A DNA stretch of 64,000 nucleotides from an uncultured Xanthomonas sp. (GCA_943912265.1 CALTTS010000015.1:1-64000), one strand, 5' to 3'. Positions 25,909-35,711 are shown, counted from the first letter of the stretch. Notes: generated from the letters alone by a model not told the origin. Numbers and translations: made by a program.

Positions 25909-27330
25909 TCACCGCGCGGCCATGCCCTCCCCGTCCTCCCGCCGCGCGCCGGCGCCGTTCCAGCCCCCCAGCGCCTTGTAGACCGCCACCACGCCGGCAT
26001 TGACGTCGTATTGCGCGGCCGCCAGCGCATCGTCGGCGGCCAGCCGGCCGCGCTGCGCCTCGAGCAGGGTCAGCACGTCGGCGGCGCCTTCGCGGTAACG
26101 CACGCCGGCCAGGTCGGCCGAGCGCCGTGCGGCATCGGCCTGCGCGGCCACCTGCAGCAACCGCTGCCGGCGGCGGTCGTAGGCATGCAGGGCGTTCTCG
26201 GTTTCCTCCAGGGCGGCGAGCACGGTCTTCTCGTAACCCGCCAGCACCGCGTCCTCCGCGGCGCGCGCGCCGCGCAGGCGGGCATGGGCGCTGCCCAGGT
26301 CCAGCGCGCTCCAGCTCAGCGACGGCGTCGTCGACCAAGCCTTGTGGTCGGCATCGAGCAGCCCGCCGACGTCGCTCGCAACGAAGCCGATGAAGCCGCT
26401 CAGGCTGATGCGCGGGAACAGGTCCGCCTCGGCGACGCCGATGCGGGCCGTGGCCGCGGCCAGGCGCCGTTCGGCGGCACGCACGTCGGGGCGCTGGCGC
26501 AACACCTCGGCCACGTCGCCCACCGGCAAGGCCTCGAGCAGCGGCACCGCCGGCGCCGGCGCAAGCAGGGCGTCGAGCTCGCCCGGACGATGCCCGGCCA
26601 GCATCTCGATCCGGTGCCGCGCCTGCGCCTCGTCGATTTCCCGCTCCGGCACGGCGGCTTCGACCGAATGCAGGTAGGCGCGCCCGCTCTGCTCTTCCTG
26701 CGCGGTGGCGGCACCGAGCTGCCGGCGCGCCTCGATGGTGCGCTGGGACCGATCCGCATTGGCCAGGGTCTGGCGGGCGATGTCGAGGCCGCGCTGGGCC
26801 CGGCGCAAGGCGAAATAGTCCCGCGCCATTTCGGCGGCCAGACTCACCTGCAGGTCGGCCAGCTCGGCTTCGCCGGCCTGCACGTCGGCGCGGGCCGCTT
26901 CCGTCGCGCGCCGTTTGCGCCCGAACAGATCCAGTTCCCAGCTCGCATCGAAGCCGGCGCTGGCGGATTCGCCGGATTCGCGCGCGCCGCCGGCCTCGGC
27001 ACGCGGCCGGGTGCCGCGTGCGTCCGCCGCGCCGAGGGTGACGTGCGGCAACTGGTCCAGCCGGCTTTCGCCGAACACCGCCCGGGCCTGGTTCACCCGC
27101 GCGATGCCGACCCGCAGGTCCGGGTTGGCCACCAGCGCTTCGGCGATCAGGCCGGCCAGCACCGGATCGTCGAACCGGGTCCACCACAGCGTGGCCGGCG
27201 TCTCCCGGGTGATGCCCGCCGCGGACGCGGAAGGCAGCACCGCCGGCGCGGGCACGGGGGCGCGATAGTTCGGCCCGACCGCGCAGGCGGACAGCGCGGC
27301 GGCCAGCAAGGTCGGAATCAGGGTGCGCAT
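25909..27330 (-). CDS. smeX: SmeX-like RND outer-membrane factor (NodT-type lipoprotein)
   Basis: A 473-aa outer-membrane channel of the tripartite pump encoded upstream. The lipobox is L-S-A-C (TLLAAALSACAVGPNYR), so the mature protein is a lipoprotein. Two OEP repeats follow, with the typical blocks WWTRFDDPVLAGLIAEAL and FASWELDLFGRKRRATEA-like GFDASWELDLFGR. It is the last gene of the operon: its ATG overlaps the SDR stop (ATGA). The homologue name comes from the gene order SDR-MFP-RND-SDR-OMF plus a divergent LysR, as in Stenotrophomonas smeU1VWU2X. Confidence 0.87.
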   Translation of the reverse strand: MRTLIPTLLAAALSACAVGPNYRAPVPAPAVLPSASAAGITRETPATLWWTRFDDPVLAGLIAEALVANPDLRVGIARVNQARAVFGESRLDQLPHVTLGAADARGTRPRAEAGGARESGESASAGFDASWELDLFGRKRRATEAARADVQAGEAELADLQVSLAAEMARDYFALRRAQRGLDIARQTLANADRSQRTIEARRQLGAATAQEEQSGRAYLHSVEAAVPEREIDEAQARHRIEMLAGHRPGELDALLAPAPAVPLLEALPVGDVAEVLRQRPDVRAAERRLAAATARIGVAEADLFPRISLSGFIGFVASDVGGLLDADHKAWSTTPSLSWSALDLGSAHARLRGARAAEDAVLAGYEKTVLAALEETENALHAYDRRRQRLLQVAAQADAARRSADLAGVRYREGAADVLTLLEAQRGRLAADDALAAAQYDVNAGVVAVYKALGGWNGAGARREDGEGMAAR

Positions 27331-28064
27331 CACCACGGCAGCACCTGCCCGAGATGGGTGAAGCTGCCGCTGGCCCCGTCGGCGCCGAGCAAGGCCATCC
27401 GCATGCTGCTGCGCGCACCCTCGGCGACCTCGATCTCGCTGTTGCCGCCGTTCATGCCGGTCCTGACGTAGCCCGGGTGGACCGCGTTGACCTTGATCGG
27501 GCCATCGCGCAGTTCCCATGCCAGCTGCACCGTCCACGCATTGAGCGCGCTCTTGGACGCGCTGTAGGCCGGGATCTTGAACCCGTGGATCGGCGAGGAC
27601 GGATCGGCATGCAGCGTGCTCGAACCCAGGACGCTGGACACGTTGACGATGCGCCCGGCCGCCGAGCGGCGCAGCAGCGGCAGGAAGCTGCGGGTGACTT
27701 CGACCACCGCGAACAGGTTGGTGTCGAAGGTGCGGCGCCAGGCGTCGAGGGGCTGCGCCGACGGCAGGCGTGCCGGGTCCTCGAGCAGGATGCCGGCGTT
27801 GTTGACGAGGATGTCGAGCCGGCCGTGGCGTTCCTCGACGGTGCCGACGGCGGCGGCGATGCTGATCGGGTCGAGCACGTCGAGCTGGATGGCCTCGACC
27901 GGCAGGCCTTCGGCCTGCAGCGCCAGCGCGGCTTCGACCGCCTGGTCGCGCTTGCGCCCGGCCAGCAGCGCATGCACGCCGGCCTGTGCGAGCTGGCGCA
28001 CGGTTTCAAGGCCGATGCCGCGGGTGGCGCCGGTGACGAGGGCGATGCGGGATGTGTCGTTCAT
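27330..28064 (-). CDS. smeU2: SmeU2-like short-chain dehydrogenase/reductase
   Basis: A 244-aa classical SDR. The NAD(P)-binding motif TGATRGIGLET is near residue 11, NNAG is present, the catalytic Ser lies in VNVSSVLGS and the YxxxK box is intact (AYSASKSAL). The substrate is unknown. It lies between the RND pump and the outer-membrane gene, where SmeU2 sits in the Stenotrophomonas operon. That an oxidoreductase is kept inside an efflux operon suggests it modifies a pump substrate or relieves the associated redox stress (inference). Confidence 0.82.
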   Translation of the reverse strand: MNDTSRIALVTGATRGIGLETVRQLAQAGVHALLAGRKRDQAVEAALALQAEGLPVEAIQLDVLDPISIAAAVGTVEERHGRLDILVNNAGILLEDPARLPSAQPLDAWRRTFDTNLFAVVEVTRSFLPLLRRSAAGRIVNVSSVLGSSTLHADPSSPIHGFKIPAYSASKSALNAWTVQLAWELRDGPIKVNAVHPGYVRTGMNGGNSEIEVAEGARSSMRMALLGADGASGSFTHLGQVLPW

Positions 28065-28103
28065 GTCGGGAATCCTTGATTCAATGGAGATGCGGCGGTC
28101 GGA

Positions 28104-31100
28104 TCAGACGGCGGTCCCGCCGTCGAAACTGGAATGGCCGTGCTGCACCAACGGCCGGCCGGCCAGCTTGCGCAGGCCGACGTAGAACACGGGCGTCAGG
28201 AACAGGCCGAACAGGGTCACGCCGAGCATGCCGGCGAACACGGTGATGCCGGTGGCCGCGCGCACTTCCGCCCCGGCGCCGTGCGAGAACACCAGCGGCA
28301 CGGTGCCGGCGATGAAGGCGATGGAGGTCATCACGATCGGGCGCAGGCGCAGGCGGCAGGCTTCAAGCGCCGCCTCGACGATGCCGCGGCCCTGCATCTC
28401 AAGTTCGCGGGCGAACTCGACGATCAGGATCGCGTTCTTGCAGGCCAGACCCATCAGCACCACCAGCCCCACCTGCACGAACACGTTGTTGTCGCCGCCG
28501 GTCAGCCACACCCCCAGCAGCGCCGACAGCAGCGTCATCGGCACGATCAGGATCACCGCCAGCGGCAGCGTCCAGCTTTCGTACAGCGCGGACAGCACCA
28601 GGAAGGCCAGCATCACCGCCAGCGGGAACACCACCAGCGCCGCCTTGCCCTGGGTGGACTGCTGGTAGCTCAGGTCGGTCCACTCGATCGCCATGCCCTG
28701 CGGCAGCACCTGCCCGGCCAGCGCGGTCAGCTTCTGCATCGCCTGCGCCGAGGACAGCACGCGCGGGTCCGCCTCGCCGGCCAGGTCGGCGGCCGGGTAG
28801 CCGTTGTAGCGCAGCACTGGGTCCGGGCCGTAGGTCTGCTTGATCTTCACCATCGAACCGATCGGCACCATCTCGCCGGCGGCGTTGCGCGTGCGCAGGC
28901 GGCCGATGTCCTCCACGCTGTCGCGGAACGGCGCGTCGGCCTGCGCGATCACCTGCCAGGTGCGGCCGAACTGGTTGAAGTCGTTGACGTAGGTCGAACC
29001 GAGATAGGTCTGCAGGGTGTCGAACAGGTCAGTCAGGGCCACGCCCTGCGCCTTGGCCTTGGTGCGGTCGACCTCGGCATCGAGCTGCGGCACGTTGGCC
29101 TGATAGGTGCCGATGGGGAAACCGAAGCCCGGCACCTGCGACACCGCGCCCTGGAAGGCGTTCACCGCGTTTTGCAATGCCCCGTAGCCGAGGTTGGCGC
29201 GGTCCTCGATGAACAGCTGGTAGCCGTTGCCGTTGCCCAGGCCCAGAATCGGCGGCGGCATGAAGGCGAACGCCATGCCCTCGCCCAGCGCCGACACCTT
29301 CCGGTTGATCTCGGCATTGATTTCCAGCGCCGAGCGATGCCGCTCCGAGAACGGCTTGAGCGGCAGGAACACCACGCCGGTGTTGGGCGTGTTGGTGAAC
29401 TGGAGCGCGTTCAGGCCGGGGAACGAGATCGCGTGCGCCACGCCATCGGTGTGCATGGCGATATCGGTCACCTTGCGCAGCAGCGCGTCGGTGCGTTCGA
29501 TCGAAGCACCTTCGGGCAGTTTCACCCCGGCGATCAGGTACATCTTGTCTTGCGTGGGGATGAAGCCGGCCGGCACCGCCTTGAACATCAGCCCCGTGGC
29601 CAGCAACAGGCCCAGGTACACGACGAACACCACGCCGCGGCGGCCGAGGATGCGCGCCACCGCGCCCTGGTAGCGGCCGGAGCTGCGGTTGAAGAAGCGG
29701 TTGAACGGGCGGAACAGCCAGCCGCCGAACAGGCGCTCGATCAGGCGCGAGGCCCCGTCCCCGGGCGCGTCGTGCGCCTTCAGCAGGCGTGCGGCCAGCG
29801 CTGGCGACAAGGTCAGCGAGTTGATCGCCGAGATCACCGTGGAGATGGCGATGGTCACCGCGAACTGCTTGTAGAACTGGCCGGTGACACCGGACAGGAA
29901 CGCCATCGGCACGAACACCGCGCACAGCACCAGCGCGATGGCCACGATGGGGCCTGACACTTCCTTCATTGCCTGATGCGCGGCGGCCAGCGGAGCCAGT
30001 CCTTCCTCGATGTTGCGCTCGACGTTTTCCACCACCACGATCGCGTCGTCCACCACGATGCCGATGGCCAGCACCAGGCCGAACAGGGTCAGGGTGTTGA
30101 TCGAGAAGCCCAGCACGTACAGCGCGGCAAACGTGCCCACCACCGACACTGGCACCGCGATCAACGGAATGATCGAGGCGCGCCAGGTCTGCAGGAACAG
30201 GATCACCACCAGCACCACCAGCACCACCGCCTCCAGCAGGGTGTGCACCACGGCGCTGATCGAATCGCGCACGAAGATGGTGGTGTCGTACACGGCTTCG
30301 TACTTCACGCCCGGCGGGAACTGCTTGGTCAGCTCGTCCATCTTGGCGATGACCTGGTCGCGGATCTGCAACGCGTTGGCGCCGGGCGCCTGGAAGATGC
30401 CGATGCCCACCGCGTTCTTGCCGTCCAGCTGCGAACGCAGGGTGTAGTCGCCGGCGCCCAGCTCCAGCCGCGCCACGTCGCGCAGGCGCACCACCTGCCC
30501 GTCCGTGCCGGCCTTGAGGACGATGTCGCCGAACTCCTGCTCGGTGCGCAGGCGGCCCTGGGCGTTGATCAGGGTGAGGAAGTCGCTGTGCGGCATCGGC
30601 TCGGCGCCGAGCTGGCCGGCCGACACCTGCACGTTCTGCTCGCGCATCGCTGCGACCACGTCGCCGGCGGTCAGGCCGCGCGCGGCGATCCGGTCCGGGT
30701 CGAGCCAGGCACGCATGGCGTAGTCGCCGCCGCCGAAGATCTGCGCATCGCCCACGCCGGGGATGCGGGTCAACGCATCCTTGACGTGCAGGCGCGCGTA
30801 GTTGCGCAGGTACAGCGTGTCGTACTTGCCGTCGGGCGAGGTCAGGTGCACCACCATCAGGAAGGTCGGCGACTGCTTCTGCACGGTCACGCCCTGGCGG
30901 CGCACGTCCTCGGGCAGGCGCGCATTGGCCTGCGAGACGCGGTTCTGCACCTTCACTGCGGCATCGTCCGGGTCGGTGCCCGGACGGAAGGTCACGGTCA
31001 TCTGCAGCACGCCGTCCGAGCCGGCCACCGACTTGATGTACATCATGTTCTCGACGCCGTTGATGGCTTCTTCAAGCGGCGTGGACACGGTCTCGGCGAT

Positions 31101-31274
31101 GACCTTGGGATTGGCGCCCGGGTAGACCGTGCGCACCACCACCGAGGGCGGCACCACCTCGGGGTATTCGCCGACGGGCAGCAGCGGGATGGCGATCAGG
31201 CCCGCGGCGAAGATGATGATCGACAGCACCGCCGCGAAGATCGGCCGGTCGATGAAGAAACGGGAAAAGTCCAT
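28104..31274 (-). CDS. smeW: SmeW-like HAE-1 multidrug RND pump
   Basis: A 1,056-aa drug/proton antiporter of the AcrB/MexF type. The N-terminus MDFSRFFIDRPIFAAVLSI is typical. Porter motifs include GVENMMYIKSVAGSDG, and the helix-4 proton relay is GLVLAIGIVVDDAIVVVEN with the Asp pair. VFVPMAFLSGVTGQFYKQFAVTIA and the duplicated second half with GLACKNAILIVEFARE are also seen. Characterised SmeVWX/MexEF pumps export quinolones, chloramphenicol and related aromatic compounds; the substrate range here is inferred. It is second after the adaptor in the operon. Confidence 0.92.
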   Translation of the reverse strand: MDFSRFFIDRPIFAAVLSIIIFAAGLIAIPLLPVGEYPEVVPPSVVVRTVYPGANPKVIAETVSTPLEEAINGVENMMYIKSVAGSDGVLQMTVTFRPGTDPDDAAVKVQNRVSQANARLPEDVRRQGVTVQKQSPTFLMVVHLTSPDGKYDTLYLRNYARLHVKDALTRIPGVGDAQIFGGGDYAMRAWLDPDRIAARGLTAGDVVAAMREQNVQVSAGQLGAEPMPHSDFLTLINAQGRLRTEQEFGDIVLKAGTDGQVVRLRDVARLELGAGDYTLRSQLDGKNAVGIGIFQAPGANALQIRDQVIAKMDELTKQFPPGVKYEAVYDTTIFVRDSISAVVHTLLEAVVLVVLVVILFLQTWRASIIPLIAVPVSVVGTFAALYVLGFSINTLTLFGLVLAIGIVVDDAIVVVENVERNIEEGLAPLAAAHQAMKEVSGPIVAIALVLCAVFVPMAFLSGVTGQFYKQFAVTIAISTVISAINSLTLSPALAARLLKAHDAPGDGASRLIERLFGGWLFRPFNRFFNRSSGRYQGAVARILGRRGVVFVVYLGLLLATGLMFKAVPAGFIPTQDKMYLIAGVKLPEGASIERTDALLRKVTDIAMHTDGVAHAISFPGLNALQFTNTPNTGVVFLPLKPFSERHRSALEINAEINRKVSALGEGMAFAFMPPPILGLGNGNGYQLFIEDRANLGYGALQNAVNAFQGAVSQVPGFGFPIGTYQANVPQLDAEVDRTKAKAQGVALTDLFDTLQTYLGSTYVNDFNQFGRTWQVIAQADAPFRDSVEDIGRLRTRNAAGEMVPIGSMVKIKQTYGPDPVLRYNGYPAADLAGEADPRVLSSAQAMQKLTALAGQVLPQGMAIEWTDLSYQQSTQGKAALVVFPLAVMLAFLVLSALYESWTLPLAVILIVPMTLLSALLGVWLTGGDNNVFVQVGLVVLMGLACKNAILIVEFARELEMQGRGIVEAALEACRLRLRPIVMTSIAFIAGTVPLVFSHGAGAEVRAATGITVFAGMLGVTLFGLFLTPVFYVGLRKLAGRPLVQHGHSSFDGGTAV

Positions 31275-31395
31275 GGGGATTCCTTGGAGGGGACGGGCGC
31301 GGGCGGCGCGGTCGCGCGGCCGGAACCGGGGACGCATCCGCCCTGCGGCGCCCTTGGAGGGACGCCGTCGGCTAGCCGGTCGGTGGCGGGACGGA

Positions 31396-32586
31396 TCAGT
31401 TCATCGCGGTGCGGCCGGATGCGCCGGCCTCGGCCCGCAGCGGATGCGCCTGCACCGGCATGCCGGGCAGGAACACCTTCTGCAGCCCTTCGACGATCAC
31501 CCGGTCGCCGGCGGCCAGCCCGGACTCGACCACCCGCAGCCCGCCGTCGCCGAGCCGGCCCAGGCGCACGTCGCGGCGCTCGGCCTTGCCGGCCTTGTCC
31601 ACCACGTACACGTATTTGCGGTCCTGGTCGGTGAGTACCGCCTTGTCGTCCACCAGCAGCGCGCTGAAGCGGCCGCTGCCGGGCAGGCGCACGCGGGCGT
31701 ACAGGCCGGGCGTGAACCGGCCGTCGCGGTTGTCCAGCGCCACGCGGGCACGGATGGTGCCGGTGCCGCGGTCGAGCTGGTTGTCGAGGAAGTCGATCCG
31801 CCCCGCATGCGGGAAGCCGGTTTCGTCGGCCAGGCCGACCTGCGCCGGCAGCGTGCGCTCGCGCTCGCTCGGCCGTTCGCCGCTGCGCGCCAGCGAGGCA
31901 TAGCGCAGGAACGCGGCCTCGTCGGCCTCGAAGTAGGCATACACGCGGTCGTGCGAGACCAGCGTGGTCAGCACGCTGCCGGCATCGCCGGCCTGCACGA
32001 GGTTGCCGGCCGTCACCATCGCCCGGCCGGCCCGGCCGTCGATCGGCGCACGCACCCGGGTGAATTCGAGATCGAGCCGTGCCGACTCCACCGCCGCGGC
32101 CGCGGCTTGCGCATCGGCGGCCGCCTGCGTGGCCTGCGAACGGCGCTGGTCGTACTGCTCGGTGGAAATGGCCTGCTGCTCGGACAGGCGGCGTGCGCGC
32201 TCGGCCTCGCTGCGCGCCAGTTCGGCCTGCGCGCGGGCGCGGGCCAGCGTCGCCCGCGCCTGGGCCAGCGCGGCGCGATAGGTGCGGTCGTCGATCGAGA
32301 ACAGCACCTGCCCCTTGCGCACGTCCTGCCCTTCGATGAAATCGACCCTGTCCACGTAGCCGCTGACGCGCGGGCGCAGCGCCACCTGCTCAGTCGCCTC
32401 GATGTGGCCGTTGAACTCGTCCCACTGGCTGATCTGGCGGGCCAGCACGGGAACGACGCCGACCTGCGGCGGCGGCATGGCGGCCTGCCCTTGCGGCTTG
32501 CCCGAACAGGCGGCCAGCAAGGCCAGCGACAACGCGGCCGCGAGCCCGCCGATGCGGGCGGATGAATGGAGGCACGGGGTATTCAT
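31396..32586 (-). CDS. smeV: SmeV-like periplasmic adaptor lipoprotein
   Basis: A 396-aa membrane fusion protein. The signal peptide with lipobox ALLAACSGK makes it a lipoprotein. Lipoyl half-motifs (LRPRVSGYVDRVDFIEGQDVRKGQ and VRAPIDGRAGRAMVTAGNLVQAG) flank a helical hairpin, and the C-terminal domain ends VIVEGLQKVFLPGMPVQA. It overlaps the upstream SDR-like gene by ATGA and precedes the RND gene by 121 bp. Confidence 0.9.
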   Translation of the reverse strand: MNTPCLHSSARIGGLAAALSLALLAACSGKPQGQAAMPPPQVGVVPVLARQISQWDEFNGHIEATEQVALRPRVSGYVDRVDFIEGQDVRKGQVLFSIDDRTYRAALAQARATLARARAQAELARSEAERARRLSEQQAISTEQYDQRRSQATQAAADAQAAAAAVESARLDLEFTRVRAPIDGRAGRAMVTAGNLVQAGDAGSVLTTLVSHDRVYAYFEADEAAFLRYASLARSGERPSERERTLPAQVGLADETGFPHAGRIDFLDNQLDRGTGTIRARVALDNRDGRFTPGLYARVRLPGSGRFSALLVDDKAVLTDQDRKYVYVVDKAGKAERRDVRLGRLGDGGLRVVESGLAAGDRVIVEGLQKVFLPGMPVQAHPLRAEAGASGRTAMN

Positions 32587-33383
32587 CGGGGAAAAGTTCT
32601 CGTCCTGGAGGAAAGGGAAGATCGGGAATCGGATGAGGGCGGCGGCACGGCGAGACCGGCCAGCCAGGCGGCGACCGCGGTGGCCACGGCGGAGTTCGCG
32701 CAAACGGTGCCCGCGGCGCGATGGATCGCGACGGCGCCGGGCAGCGCGGCGGCATCGGCCAGCATCGCCGCCACGTCGCGCCCCAGCGCATCCGGCCGCG
32801 GAGCGGCGCTGCCGGCCGGCGGACGCGCGAAGGCGAGCATGCGGACCCGGATGCCGCGCGGCCCGGCTTCTTCGTGCAGCATCCGCACCAGCATCCGGCG
32901 GGCCGCCGACGCGATGGCGAGATGGCCGTATCCGCACCACGTGCAGTCGGCCGCCAGCCCGCCGACCAGCAGATGCTGGCCGCTGTGTTCGTGCAGCAGC
33001 GGCCACAGATGGCGGGCCTGGTGCAGCGGCGAGGCAAGACCCGACTGCAGCGCGTCCATCAACGCGGTCACCGGCCGTTCGGTCAGACGTGCGGTGGCCG
33101 CGGACGGGCTCCAGCCCGAGACGATGGCCCGCACGCCCGCCGGCGCATGCCGGCGGACCTGTGCCGCCAGACGGCGGGCCGAGGCCTCGCTGGAGGTTCC
33201 GCCTTTCAGGCAGCGCAGGCCCGCCGCGTAGGCATGGCGCCGGCGCAGCGCATGCAGCGGCGACTGGTCCGGGGAGGCCGCCAGCACCGCATGCCCGGCT
33301 TCGACCAGGGCCGCGACGATGCCGGCCCCGGTCACCCCGGCGACATCCAGCACGAGGACCGGCAATCCGATTGTCCCGCTCAC
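32583..33383 (-). CDS. smeU1: SmeU1-like SDR homologue with degraded active site
   Basis: A 266-aa Rossmann-type protein starting at GTG 33383 (SGTIGLPVLVLDVAGVTGAG), with GGGAG upstream. It retains SDR secondary-structure order, but the nucleotide motif is aberrant (DVAGVTGAGIV in place of TGxxxGxG) and the Tyr box reads GYGHLAIAS, lacking the catalytic Lys of YxxxK. This suggests a non-catalytic or diverged protein. It is the first gene of the efflux operon (ATGA overlap with the adaptor) and sits where SmeU1 sits in Stenotrophomonas. The upstream part of the open frame to 33611 lies in the regulatory gap. Confidence 0.65.
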   Translation of the reverse strand: MSGTIGLPVLVLDVAGVTGAGIVAALVEAGHAVLAASPDQSPLHALRRRHAYAAGLRCLKGGTSSEASARRLAAQVRRHAPAGVRAIVSGWSPSAATARLTERPVTALMDALQSGLASPLHQARHLWPLLHEHSGQHLLVGGLAADCTWCGYGHLAIASAARRMLVRMLHEEAGPRGIRVRMLAFARPPAGSAAPRPDALGRDVAAMLADAAALPGAVAIHRAAGTVCANSAVATAVAAWLAGLAVPPPSSDSRSSLSSRTRTFPR

Positions 33384-33706
33384 GGGATTTTTACTCCCTT
33401 CCGCGGAACAATGCCGGCCAGACGACGCGCGTAAGATGGCAGTGCGAAAGCGCCCGCGAAGGTACCGGCCGCGGTTTTCCACGTGGCATCGGACGGCTGC
33501 AATGCATGTCTGAAACGGTCGATCCTGCCCTTCAATACGGTATTTAAACGCGACTTCCGCTTGTTCTGGCAGGGGTTCATCCGGGTACGCTCCGACGCTG
33601 CGGGAGTGCACACGTTACCCACCAAAAAAGTACTTGATTAGTCCTTTATTCAGGGAATGATAATCCCGCCTGCGGACCAATCCCTTCTCCCTTCCGAGGC
33701 CCCAGG
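33384..33706. promoter_or_regulatory. Divergent efflux operon/LysR regulatory gap
   Basis: This 323-bp gap separates the smeU1-like GTG from the LysR gene. It is noticeably AT-richer than its flanks at 33,590-33,670, consistent with promoters. A near-palindrome GGGAATGATAATCCC lies at about 33,654-33,668. LysR regulators usually bind such gaps, but I cannot assign a specific box. Short open frames here have no coding support. Confidence 0.5.
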
Positions 33707-34753
33707 ATGACCCACGATCTCAACGACACGCTCATCTTCGTCAAGGTGGTCGAACAGGGCAGCTTCATCGCCGCCGCCAACGTGCTCGGCCTGCCCAAGA
33801 CCACCGTCAGCCGCCGCGTGCAGGAACTGGAAGCGCGGCTGGGCGCGCAGTTGCTGCACCGGACCACGCGCAAGCTCGGCCTGACCGAGGCCGGCGGCAT
33901 CTACTTCGAGCATTGCCAGCGCATCGCCCACGAGCTGGACGAGGCCGAAAGCGCGGTCGGCCAGCTGCATTCCGGCCCGCGCGGCTGGCTGCGCTTCACC
34001 GTGCCCTATTCGGTCGGGATCGCCTGGATCGCGCCGCTGCTGGGGCCTTTCCACGAGCTCTATCCGGAAATCCGGGTGGACATGCACCTGAGCAACGAAC
34101 CGCAGGACCTGATCAACGGCGATTTCGACCTCGCCCTGCGGGCCGGCGCCCTGCCCGATTCCAGCCTCGTGGCGCGCAAGCTGGGCACGATGCGCACCCG
34201 CATCTTCGCCAGCCCGCACTACATCCGGCGCTACGGCGAGCCGCTGCATCCGGACGAGCTGCAGTACCACCGCATCCTCGCGATCCGCAAAGTGCGCACC
34301 GGCCACCGCTTCAGCTGGCCGCTCGACGACGGCAACGGGCTGCGCGAATTCCCGGTGACGCCGCTGCTGGTCGCCAACGACCCGGCCGCGCTGACCGGCG
34401 CGCTGCTGTGCGGCGAGGGACTGGTGCTGACCGGCGACGTGGCGGTCAAGCCCTTCATCGAGAGCGGCGCGGTGCAGCGCGTGCTGGCCGGCTGGACCGG
34501 GCCGGAATACGACTTCAACGCGGTGTTCCCGGGCGGGCGCCACACCACGCCCAAGGTGCGGGCGTTCGTCGATTTCCTCGTGCAGCGGCTCGATTTCGAC
34601 GCCAGCTACATGCTGGCGCAGTGTCCGCTGCAGGCGCGGTACGCCAAGCCGATGGCAGGACCGGAAGGCGGACCGGCTCCCGCCGCCGCGTCCCATGCCG
34701 CTGTCCCGGACGATGCGGCCGAAGCACTGCTGGCGGAGGCGGCGGCAGGCTGA
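33707..34753 (+). CDS. smeRv: SmeRv-like LysR-family regulator of the efflux operon
   Basis: A 348-aa LysR-type regulator. The N-terminal winged HTH (DTLIFVKVVEQGSFIAAANVLGLPKTTVSRRVQELEARLG) is followed by a periplasmic-binding-like effector domain (from about residue 92). The last about 35 residues form an Ala/Pro-rich tail not usual for the family. It is divergent from the pump operon; in Stenotrophomonas the equivalent regulator controls smeU1VWU2X. The effector is unknown. Confidence 0.85.
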   Translation: MTHDLNDTLIFVKVVEQGSFIAAANVLGLPKTTVSRRVQELEARLGAQLLHRTTRKLGLTEAGGIYFEHCQRIAHELDEAESAVGQLHSGPRGWLRFTVPYSVGIAWIAPLLGPFHELYPEIRVDMHLSNEPQDLINGDFDLALRAGALPDSSLVARKLGTMRTRIFASPHYIRRYGEPLHPDELQYHRILAIRKVRTGHRFSWPLDDGNGLREFPVTPLLVANDPAALTGALLCGEGLVLTGDVAVKPFIESGAVQRVLAGWTGPEYDFNAVFPGGRHTTPKVRAFVDFLVQRLDFDASYMLAQCPLQARYAKPMAGPEGGPAPAAASHAAVPDDAAEALLAEAAAG

Positions 34754-34830
34754 TCCATCCGGGCATTCCCCCGGACGTGGCCGGAGGCGCGTCGAACGGC
34801 GGCGCCGGATCCGTCAGGCCGGCGCCATGC

Positions 34831-34858
34831 AAAACGGGCCGCAATCGCTGCGGCCCGT
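34831..34858 (-). terminator. Terminator of the OmpA-like lipoprotein gene
   Basis: ACGGGCCGCA-ATCGC-TGCGGCCCGT forms a perfect 10-bp stem. On the minus strand it is followed by TTTT, so it ends the gene starting at 35615, and it may also slow read-through from the LysR gene. Confidence 0.8.
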
Positions 34859-34919
34859 CCCGTGTCCGGTCCGGCCTGACGCTCGCAGGCCGCCCGGAAG
34901 CGCTGTTTGTCGTGCCTGC

Positions 34920-35615
34920 TCAGGAACGCAGCGGCACCAGGCGGATCTCGACGCGGCGGTTCTGCGCGCGGCCGGCCTCGGTGCCGTTGTCGGCGATCGG
35001 ATAGGCCTTGCCCGCCCCCAGTGTCTGGATGCGTACCGATTGCACGCCCTGGGCCTGCAGATAGGCGGCCACGGCGTCGGCACGCTGCTTGGACAGCTGC
35101 AGGTTGTAGGCATCGCTGCCGATGTTGTCGGTGTGGCCCACCACCTCGATCATCGTCTGGTTGTACTCCCGCAGCGTGCCGGCCACGCCGTTGAGCGCGG
35201 TGTAGAACTGCGGTTTCAGCGTGGCCTTGCCGAAGTCGAAGGTGATGCCGTCGGGCAGGTTCAGGGTGATGTTGTCGCCCTGGCGCTGCACGTCGATGCC
35301 GGTGTTGGCGGTGCGCTCGCGCAGGGCGCGCTCCTGGCGGTCCTGATAGTTGCCGATGGCCGCGCCGCTGAGCGCGCCGATGCCGGCGCCGATCATGGCG
35401 TGCTGGCGGCGTTCGGTGGCGCTGTCGCCGCTGAGCAGGCCGGCGGCCACGCCGATGGCGGTGCCGATCAGCGCGCCGCGACCGGTACGCGGCTGCTGCT
35501 GGGTGGGATTGCCGTTGGCGTCCTGCTGGACGTACATGCCGCCGGTGGCACAGGCGGACAGCACGAGGCTGCTGGCGATGCCGAGGGCGGCGAGCTTGAT
35601 GACGGGACGGAACAT
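34920..35615 (-). CDS. OmpA-family outer-membrane lipoprotein (YiaD-like)
   Basis: A 231-aa lipoprotein: signal peptide with lipobox LSAC (SSLVLSACATGG), then a glycine-zipper region (GRGALIGTAIGVAAGLLSGD and GAGIGALSGAAIGNYQDRQ, about residues 45-95). A C-terminal OmpA/MotB peptidoglycan-binding domain follows (ITFDFGKATLKP, VVGHTDNIGSDAYN, LSKQRADAVAAYL, RVEIRL). It probably tethers the outer membrane to peptidoglycan. Monocistronic. Confidence 0.9.
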   Translation of the reverse strand: MFRPVIKLAALGIASSLVLSACATGGMYVQQDANGNPTQQQPRTGRGALIGTAIGVAAGLLSGDSATERRQHAMIGAGIGALSGAAIGNYQDRQERALRERTANTGIDVQRQGDNITLNLPDGITFDFGKATLKPQFYTALNGVAGTLREYNQTMIEVVGHTDNIGSDAYNLQLSKQRADAVAAYLQAQGVQSVRIQTLGAGKAYPIADNGTEAGRAQNRRVEIRLVPLRS

Positions 35616-35711
35616 GGATTTCCTCCTTGGATGGCATGGGTCCGGACGGGGCAAGGATACGCAAACCGCCGTTGCCGCCGGGTGATCCCGGGCCGCGCCT
35701 GCAGATGCCGT

